Shown: piece after piece, positions 1 to 7,300 of the stretch
Numbering within the stretch: the first letter of the stretch is position 1
Layout of the letters: each line of letters opens with the position of its first letter
Source of the DNA: Lentisalinibacter sp037382365
Lineage (GTDB): Bacteria > Pseudomonadota > Gammaproteobacteria > Steroidobacterales > Woeseiaceae
Assembly: GCA_037382365.1 (NCBI GenBank)
Contig: JARRPZ010000011.1
Location: 1 to 64,000, forward strand
DNA length: 64,000 bases
Reading direction: 5' to 3'
The notes under the pieces: model-generated
What the model was told of the DNA's origin: nothing
The model's input: only the letters and a program-made list of their open reading frames with translations
Database searches by the model: none
Position numbers and translations under genes: made by a program

Positions 1-24
1 ACGGCGGCGTCTGTCGGCAGGCAT

Positions 25-897
25 CTACCGGCAGACGAGCGCCGAAAACATGTCGAGCTGCATGTCGCGAAGCCCGAGATCGAGTGCCTTGCGTAGCTCC
101 GCGCAGACGAGATCCCGGTCGCTTTCCGTCATGCGGCTCCGCAGTTCCTGCACGTTCTCCGTGCCGTACTTGCGCTGCATCATGCCGATGCTCGCTTCGG
201 CGCGAAGCGCATACCGCTCCGCGTCGCCGAGGCCCATGGCCGCGGCCCGGTCATAGCTCTCGAAGCCCCGTTCGTAATCTCCGTCGTTGACGAACCAGTC
301 GCCGCGCTGGACGTAGTAGTCCGGATTGTCGGGGTCGAGGGCCATCGCCTGTTCCAGGTACGAATCGGCCTTGGCGCGGTTGCCTGCGCGGTAATTCAGA
401 TTCGCGACCTTGGCGTGGATCGTCGCCCGTTCGGCGACGTTCTCGTTATTCTCGGTGAGCGCGATGATCCGGTCATAGCTCTGCTCCGCCGCGGCGGGAT
501 TGCCGAGGCCTTCCTCCGCGACCGCCTTCTCGAACAGGGCGTTGATGCTCTCCCCCTCGGTGACCTCCAGCGCCGCTTCCGCGGCAGCGATGGCATTCTC
601 GAACTGACCGAGACCGTTGTAGGCTCTCGCCTGCTCGACGGGTATCTGCTCCCGGGCGTCCCGGGTGTCGCACCGCTCGCCCATCTCGTCCAGCAGTTCG
701 ATGGCACCGCCGAAATTCCCGGCTTCCCGCATAACCGTTGCGTTCGAGAGATCGGCCCGGCACTCCTTGGACATCGTGATGAGCTGTGCCCGTGCCGTCG
801 TGGCGATCAGCAGCAGGCCACCCGCAGCCAGTAACAGGTGGACGAGCAGTGACCGGTGTGATCCGACGGCGGATGGTACTCGCGATCGGTCTGTCAT
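25..897 (-). CDS. Exported TPR-repeat protein
   Basis: The product is a 290-residue protein with a hydrophobic signal segment at about residues 16-38 ending in ATTARA|Q, a plausible signal peptidase I site, so it is probably periplasmic. The mature part is almost wholly alpha-helical with TPR-like repeats (about residues 85-230, for example AYNGLGQFENAIAAAEAAL and YVQRGDWFVNDGDYERGFES). TPR proteins act as protein-interaction scaffolds; no enzymatic motif is visible. I chose the ATG at 897 because a GGGGAG purine run sits about 7 bases upstream; an in-frame extension to 1041 has no signal-peptide logic. It is divergent from the response regulator starting at 1077, leaving a 179-bp shared control region. 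Its specific function is unknown. Confidence 0.75.
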   Translation of the reverse strand: MTDRSRVPSAVGSHRSLLVHLLLAAGGLLLIATTARAQLITMSKECRADLSNATVMREAGNFGGAIELLDEMGERCDTRDAREQIPVEQARAYNGLGQFENAIAAAEAALEVTEGESINALFEKAVAEEGLGNPAAAEQSYDRIIALTENNENVAERATIHAKVANLNYRAGNRAKADSYLEQAMALDPDNPDYYVQRGDWFVNDGDYERGFESYDRAAAMGLGDAERYALRAEASIGMMQRKYGTENVQELRSRMTESDRDLVCAELRKALDLGLRDMQLDMFSALVCR

Positions 898-1076
898 GAT
901 GGACTCCCCGTGTTCGTGCCGGCGCAGGGACGGCGCCGAGCACGTCCCGGGGATCAGATTACCGGCTCCCCGTGTATTTGAGAAGCACTCGGTCCGATGA
1001 TCCGGCGCTCCGCCCGCGCACTGTCCACCGGGCACATACATTACAATGGTCGGCGACCGGCCACCGGAGCCCGCCA

Positions 1077-1781
1077 GTGCATGTACTGGTCATCGACGAC
1101 AAGGAGAGCTCGCTGCAGGATGCAGCCGGGAAGCTGCAGGTCGTGGCGGAGAGTCTCGACATGGAGATCTCGGTCACCACGACGGACGGAGTCGAGAACG
1201 CGTTGCAGATCGGATGCAAACGGGAGATCGAGCTCATTCTCCTCGATTATCACATGGCCGGGCAGATCGAGGGCATCGATGCGCTCCGTGTGGTTCGCTC
1301 CGCATTCCCGGAGAGCGCCATCATCATGTACTCGGGCGAGAGTGAGGAGCGGGTCATCATGGAGACGATCCGGGAGGGGGCCAGTGGCTTCATACACAAG
1401 TCCTACGATCGCAACAAATTCCGTATCGCATTGCAGCATGCCCTGGAGATCGGCACGACCCTGCCGCCCCAGGGCCTCGACGGCATTATCGCTTATTCCT
1501 CCTCCCTGTCGCCGACGGACGAGCGCCGCCGGGAAGAGATTCTCGCCGCTTTGACACCGGGGCAGCTCCGGGTCCTGAAACTCGCCGTACAGGGCCTGCA
1601 GAACAAGGAGATCGCGCGGAAGCTGAATCGCCTGCACGGATCGGAGGGCGAGGGTGACACGCTCAGCCCGAAGACCGTGCAGAAGCACCTCTCCGATGCC
1701 TTCCGGGCCATGAAAGTGAAGAATCGGGTGGAAGCGGTGAAGGAGTCGATCGTCCTTCAGCTCTTCGCCGACCGGTCGTGA
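1077..1781 (+). CDS. LuxR-family response regulator
   Basis: This 234-residue two-component response regulator has a receiver domain at residues 1-125, with acidic pair D7/D8, phospho-acceptor D57 in LILLDYHM, a Ser in IIMYSGES and conserved K108. A LuxR/GerE helix-turn-helix follows at about 160-225 (LTPGQLRVLKLAVQGLQNKEIA, then SPKTVQKHLSDAF). The GTG start at 1077 gives the canonical VLVIDD beginning and has GGAG 7 bases upstream; a longer frame from 972 lacks these. The HTH carries about 11 extra residues (RLHGSEGEGDT) between the two recognition helices, which is unusual. The convergent gene just downstream is a hybrid histidine kinase of the HDLRQ class, a class often paired with LuxR regulators, so the two are a likely pair. 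Its targets are unknown; the divergent membrane protein/oxidoreductase unit is a candidate. Confidence 0.88.
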   Translation: MHVLVIDDKESSLQDAAGKLQVVAESLDMEISVTTTDGVENALQIGCKREIELILLDYHMAGQIEGIDALRVVRSAFPESAIIMYSGESEERVIMETIREGASGFIHKSYDRNKFRIALQHALEIGTTLPPQGLDGIIAYSSSLSPTDERRREEILAALTPGQLRVLKLAVQGLQNKEIARKLNRLHGSEGEGDTLSPKTVQKHLSDAFRAMKVKNRVEAVKESIVLQLFADRS

Positions 1782-1797
1782 TCCCTGCCTGCCATGC

Positions 1798-3531
1798 TCA
1801 GTCCGGACTGCAGACGGCGGCGAGCCGGTCCTTGATTTGTGACAGTGGCGCGGGCTTCACCAGCCACTCGACATTGGCCGCCTCGGCTTCCTGGATGCGC
1901 TCGGGGGACGTATCGCCGCTGATGAGTATCGCCGGCATATCCGGGTAGATGGCACGCAGACGCTCGATGAGGCGCAGCCCGTCGTCCTCACCCAGGAGCC
2001 GGCGGTCCACCATCACGACGTCCGGAGCCGAGCGGGTGGCGATATCCAGTGCCGTGCTGGTGCCGTCCGCTGTCTCCACGACACAACCGATGGATACGAG
2101 CATGTTCCGTAGCGCGGATGCCACGACAGGTTCGTCGTCCACAACGAGAACGCGCAACCCCGTGTATTCGAATTCGCCACCGGAGGGCTCCGGAGATTCG
2201 TGAGGCGGAAGCGCGGCAGCCGGCACCTCCAGCGAGAAGGTCGAACCAGCCCCGGGCGCCGAACGCAGACTGAGGGGTAACTCCAGCGCCTGCGTGAGTC
2301 GGCGCACGATGGAGAGCCCGAGTCCGAGGCCTCCCCGGCGATGGCTGCGCGACGGATAGCAGGCCTGATAGAAATCGTCGAAGATCCTCACCTGCTCGCG
2401 TTCGTCGATGCCTATTCCCGTGTCGGCGATGTCGATACGGTAATGTGCGCCGTCTCGTCGGCATTCGATCCGGACGGAGCCCGTATCCGTGTAACGGATG
2501 GCGTTTGCGACCAGGTTGCCGATGATCCGCTTGAACTGCACGGGGTTGCTGATGGCGGAAGCCTCCTCCGGGCAGTCCAGGCCGAGAGAGAGTCCCTTCT
2601 CCTCGGCCTTCGCAAGCTGTTCGTCCCATACCGAGAACAGGAGTCGGTGCAGGTCGAATGCCCGGCGCTCGAAATCCTCCACGCCGGCGTCGAGTCGTGA
2701 AATATCGAGCAGTGCCCGCAGCAGATCCGAGAGATCATCCTTTGCGGGCACGAGATCTTCGACGATGCGTCGCGACTCCTCGTCCAGGTCCTGATTATGC
2801 AGTGCCTCGATCGAGGCAGACAGCGCCTGCATCGGCTGGCGCAGATCATGACTCGCGGTGGCCAGGAATCGCGTCTTCGCATCGCTCGCTTCCTTCAGCT
2901 GGCGATTCAGCTCGACCTGTTTGCGGCGGATCTCGAACGAGTGTCGGAACTGCTGGTAGGTATTGTGCGCGACGGAGATCAGTACTCCGAGGAACAGGAC
3001 GACGGCGATACCCACCGAGAGGTTCATCTGAGTCATCGCGGCGCCGCCGAGACTCGTGGTCCACACCACCAGCAGACCGAGCATGATCGGCCCCACGAAC
3101 GCCAGGAAGAACGGCAGATGGCCGGCGCTGGTCGCGACCGCGCCCATACACATACCCGAGAGCAGCATGGTCTGCATGGACTGCTCGAGAATGCCCATGT
3201 GCGCGAAGAAGGTCAGCGAATAGGCCTGGATCAGGCCGTGTAGCAGGCTCAGCGCCATGATGATCCCGAGGCGGCTGTTGCGAGAGACGGGGCGGGTGCG
3301 TGACAGCCAGGGGATGATGAGTGCGCGGGCGAGCAGGATCGCCAGCACGGCGGCGAGCCAGCCGATCCACTGATGCCTCGGGACATAGTCGGCGGCGAAA
3401 CTGGCGATGATCACGGCCACCAGGAATACCGGCACGAGGACACGCCGCGCCTGAGTTGCCAGTATGCCCAGGAGTTCCTCTTCCAGGTCTGCTTGGGTCT
3501 CGCTGGTCGTGATGTCGCCCATCGCCGCCAT
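1798..3531 (-). CDS. Hybrid sensor histidine kinase with C-terminal receiver
   Basis: This is a 577-residue inner-membrane sensor kinase. Hydrophobic segments between about residues 30 and 190 suggest five or six transmembrane helices with no large periplasmic loop, so the signal is probably sensed in the membrane. A short coiled linker leads to the dimerisation/phospho-acceptor helix with H228 in FLATASHDLRQPMQAL, then an ATPase domain (N box NLVANAIRYTD; DTGIGI; GLGLGLSIVRR). A receiver domain at about 460-570 (VLVVDDEP, acceptor D in VVMVDRRL, K in LVKPAP) closes it. The ATG at 3531 is preferred because GGAGG lies 8 bases upstream; a longer frame to 3747 has no such support. It is convergent with the LuxR regulator (16-bp gap) and divergent from the membrane protein at 3669. 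Confidence 0.88.
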   Translation of the reverse strand: MAAMGDITTSETQADLEEELLGILATQARRVLVPVFLVAVIIASFAADYVPRHQWIGWLAAVLAILLARALIIPWLSRTRPVSRNSRLGIIMALSLLHGLIQAYSLTFFAHMGILEQSMQTMLLSGMCMGAVATSAGHLPFFLAFVGPIMLGLLVVWTTSLGGAAMTQMNLSVGIAVVLFLGVLISVAHNTYQQFRHSFEIRRKQVELNRQLKEASDAKTRFLATASHDLRQPMQALSASIEALHNQDLDEESRRIVEDLVPAKDDLSDLLRALLDISRLDAGVEDFERRAFDLHRLLFSVWDEQLAKAEEKGLSLGLDCPEEASAISNPVQFKRIIGNLVANAIRYTDTGSVRIECRRDGAHYRIDIADTGIGIDEREQVRIFDDFYQACYPSRSHRRGGLGLGLSIVRRLTQALELPLSLRSAPGAGSTFSLEVPAAALPPHESPEPSGGEFEYTGLRVLVVDDEPVVASALRNMLVSIGCVVETADGTSTALDIATRSAPDVVMVDRRLLGEDDGLRLIERLRAIYPDMPAILISGDTSPERIQEAEAANVEWLVKPAPLSQIKDRLAAVCSPD

Positions 3532-3668
3532 TGCGGTTGCCTCCATGAACCGACCATAAAGCAGGTGCACGCGCAAACCAATGGGGCAAATGTCCACCTT
3601 CCGGTGGGCATCCGCCCAATGGTCTTCCCGCGGTCGGGAGCGGAGAATCGATAGCCACAGGAGAAATT

Positions 3669-4316
3669 GTGCGAGAGCGGCACGTTCGGGAGATGAGGGC
3701 CATGGGCAGAGAGGAAACAGACCAGGTGATCGACCTCCGCGGCACATTCACACCCGATTCGGACGACGGGGATCAGGTGGGGACATTCGCGAGCGGATCC
3801 TATCGGCGCAGCTCGGCTGCGGGCAACGAGGCTCGCGAGCCGCACGCCAATCCGCTCTTCGTCCTCTATTCTCGCCTCAAGCGGCGCCATGTGATGCGTG
3901 TGGGGGCGGGATACATGGTCATGGCCTGGCTGGTCGCACAGGTCGGCGACGTGCTGAGTGACGGTTTCGGTGCGCCGGACTGGGTCATGCAGGCGCTGCT
4001 CGTTTCGCTCGCAATCGGTCTGCCGATCGCGCTGCTCATATCGTGGTATGTTGAATGGACGCCGGAAGGTCTCAAGCTCGAGGATGATGCGGATCAGCTG
4101 ATGGAGATCTCCCGGCACCGGGGACGCATCATCGATTTCGTCATCATCACGATCCTGACGATCTCTGTCGGTGTCATGATGATGGAGCCCGAGGACTTCT
4201 CGTGCTTTGCAGAAGAACAAGAGATCGGAGCTACCGTGGCAAGCTCGCCACGGACCCTGGCAGGCTCGAGCGAAGTCGGCCGGCTGCGTGACGTCGGAGG
4301 GGGAGGCCATCGATGA
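3669..4316 (+). CDS. Small two-helix membrane protein of the adenylate-cyclase/TPR N-terminal module type
   Basis: The product is a 215-residue protein. After a polar N-terminus, residues about 72-150 resemble a module found at the N-terminus of many proteobacterial adenylate-cyclase-like and TPR proteins (FVLYSRLKRRHVMRVG, AYMV-type helix, GAPDWVMQALLVSLAIGLPIALLI, then WTPEGLK). Here no catalytic or TPR domain follows, only another hydrophobic helix (about 158-175, DFVIITILTISVGVMMM) and a short tail. GTG at 3669 is chosen because AGGAG lies 5 bases upstream; ATGs at 3693 and 3702 are alternatives. The stop TGA overlaps the ATG of the next gene (ATGA at 4313-4316), a classic translational-coupling arrangement. 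It may be a membrane tether or regulator for the coupled multidomain protein; that role is inference. Confidence 0.65.
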   Translation: MRERHVREMRAMGREETDQVIDLRGTFTPDSDDGDQVGTFASGSYRRSSAAGNEAREPHANPLFVLYSRLKRRHVMRVGAGYMVMAWLVAQVGDVLSDGFGAPDWVMQALLVSLAIGLPIALLISWYVEWTPEGLKLEDDADQLMEISRHRGRIIDFVIITILTISVGVMMMEPEDFSCFAEEQEIGATVASSPRTLAGSSEVGRLRDVGGGGHR

Positions 4317-7300
4317 CACAGCCGCACTACGACCGATCGGGCACTTCCTGGCTTTCCCGTGGATTCGAACAGCTGGCGAGGAGCGCGGCAGACGAAAGCC
4401 CCGTATTCGACGTGCTCGTCGTGGGTTCCGGTTACGGCGGCGCGATTGCGGCCGCGACATTGTCGAGGTATGGCAAGATCGATGGCGGGGGCAATATCGT
4501 GCCGCTCGACATCTGCGTGCTCGAACGCGGCAATGAGTATCTGCCGGGCGCATTCCCCGCGAACTCGACCGAACTCGCCGGCCACGTCCGCTTCGGACGC
4601 AACCGGAGCGGGCTGTTCGACTTCCGGCCCGGCCCGGACGTGTCCACGCTCGTCGCGAACGGACTCGGGGGCGGCTCGCTGATCAATGCCGGCGTCATGG
4701 TGCGGCCGCATCCCGACACATTCTCGGGTCGCTGGCCCGCCGCACTGAACGACATCGCTGAGCTCGAGCCCTATTACGCCCGAGCAGAAATGCTGGTCGG
4801 CGCCGTTCATGAAGAGGGCGGCGGCACCGTGGACACGCGGATCGAGACCGATCGGGATGGTAATCCTCTCAGGAAACTGGAGGCGCTGCGCCAGCTCGGT
4901 CAGGCATACACGACGAGCGCGGCGAAGGTCACTATCGCCGGCACGGACAGAGTGAACCGGGCCGGCGTGCAACTCTCCGAGTGCTTGCGCTGCGGGGATT
5001 GCGCCACCGGCTGCAATCACAATGCCAAGGACTCGCTGGACACCAACCTTCTGCACGAGGCGCATCGACGCGGGGTCCGGATCTACAGCGGTGCGACGGT
5101 GCTCCGCATACACCGCGGGGAGGATGATGAGTGGCAGCTGGAGACGGTCTTCACCGATGCGGGACGCCGGGCACGCGAACCGGCGCCGACGATGCTCCGT
5201 GCCCGCCGCGTGATCCTGGCCGCCGGTACCCTCGGGTCGACGGAGATTCTGAAACGTTCGGCGAGTGCAACCCTGAAGTTTTCGCGCCAGCTCGGCCGCC
5301 GGTGCTCCACGAATGGCGATGCGCTGATCACGCATTTCCGCACGGACACGGAGGTGGCCGCTGCCGGTCGGGAAGCGGACGCGCCCGATGAGCGTCGGAT
5401 CGGATCGACGATAAACGGCATCATCGATCTCCGCGATCAGGCCGATCCGCAACTCCGCGGACTGCTGGTCGAGGAGATGGCCTCGCCCGCCTCGCTCACA
5501 CGCCTGTTCGGCGAGATCTACGCGACGGCCAATGCCGTCCATGGATTGGGAGAGTGCGACAGAAGCCGGCACGAGGAGGGCTTTCCGGAGGACGACGCCT
5601 TCGAACTGCGTGATCGGGACATCGAAAACTCCGGCCTGTACGCCATGATGGGAGACGACGATGCCCAGGGCGAGATCGAGCTGACCGGGGAGGACGCCGA
5701 CGCCGACGGCAGCGCCCGCCTGCGCTGGCCGGGCCTCGGCGATCACCCGTTATTCGAACGCCAGGTCAAGGCGTTCCAGCGCCTGGCGGAAGGACGGGGC
5801 GGCCGGGTCCTCCCGAATCCACTGTGGCGTCCGCTGCCGGAGGGTGTCGGGTTGATTTCGCAAGTGGGCACCGGGCCACTGGTCACCGTTCATCCCCTGG
5901 GTGGCTGCCCCATGGCGGACGATGTGGAAGACGGCGTGGTGGACGATCTGGGTCGCGTGTTCGACGGCGATGGCTACGGTACCCACGACGGGCTCGTCGT
6001 GCTGGACGGAGCCATCGTACCCACGGCACTCGGGGCGAATCCCGCGCTGACCATCGCCGCGCTCGCGCTGCGCGCGTCGGAGAAGCTGGCGGCGGACGAG
6101 TGGCAGTATCACGAGCGGGATGCGGACGCGGCGCCGGACTGGACCGAATTCGAGCGGCCACGTTTTCGGGAGATCATCCATGGTTTTGCACCGGATCCCA
6201 CGACCATCCGGGTCACGGAGCGGATGCGCGGCATCATGCCGCTGAGAAATGTGGACGGGGAAGTCAGGGACTGGGTCGTCGAGTTCACGATCCGTAGCCG
6301 CGACAAGAGCCTTCGCGAGCTGGCTCGACCGTCAGCCGGGCCGTCGAATGGCGTGATCGACATCGCGGCGCCCGACACGGACGCCACGATCCGGAGCAGC
6401 CTCCGCATCGTCGACCCGGAGGACTACGAAGAGGCGGTATTGACCGCGGGTACGCCACGGGAGGTCGAGCAGGCGATCAGCGACGTGGCCGCATTCGAGA
6501 CCGCGATCACCGACGGCAGCCTGGTCGTCCTCGATCGCGAGGCCTGTGGCAAATTGCGCCGCGTCCTCCGTGGCGCCTGGGCCTGGTTGTGGAATCACGG
6601 CACGCGGGATATCTGGCAATCCTTCGGGCAGCCCGGACCGCGGTCGGGTTTGTTCGAGAGAATCCGCAGCGGAATTGCCGTGGCCTCCCATGCCGGCGAG
6701 TGCCGCGTGATGCGCTACCAATTGGAGCTCGCGGATGCCGTGCCGAGCACGATCGCCGCGTCTGACGGAACCGAAGGCAGGATCGTCGGCCGCAAGCGCT
6801 TCACCTACGGACTCTGCTCGAACCCCTGGCTGCAGCTGAGCGAGCTCGAACTGACCCGTTTTCCGGGGCTGGTGCAGCCGAGGCGTTCCATCCTGTCGCT
6901 CGACCAGGCCTTCCTCGCCCGCGTGCGTATCCCGCTCATCGAGATCACGGGCGAAAACGACGGCGTCACGGCTCTCGCCGAACTGGCTTCCTTCCTCGCC
7001 TACCTGGGACGGATGGTGATCGGCATCCATGCATGGAGTTTCCGTGCACCGGATCCGCCACGCGAGATCCGCGAGCCGGAACGGCTGCCCGGCAACCTGG
7101 CCGGCATGGCGCCACCGCACGTCTACGATCTGTACCTGGGCGACGAGCGGCCTCTGGGTCCCGGTCCCGCCGGGCACGGGCAGGGGGATCCGGTGCCGGT
7201 CCACGTGCGACTGACCCGCTATGCGAATGCCGATTCCGACGCGCCGCCGATCGTCATGCTGCATGGCTACAGCGCTAGCGGCACGACTTTCGCCCACGAT

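Noticed and set aside
4094..5746. 550-codon antisense frame over the start of the giant gene
   Set aside because: Same reason: composition of a shadow frame, no family motifs.
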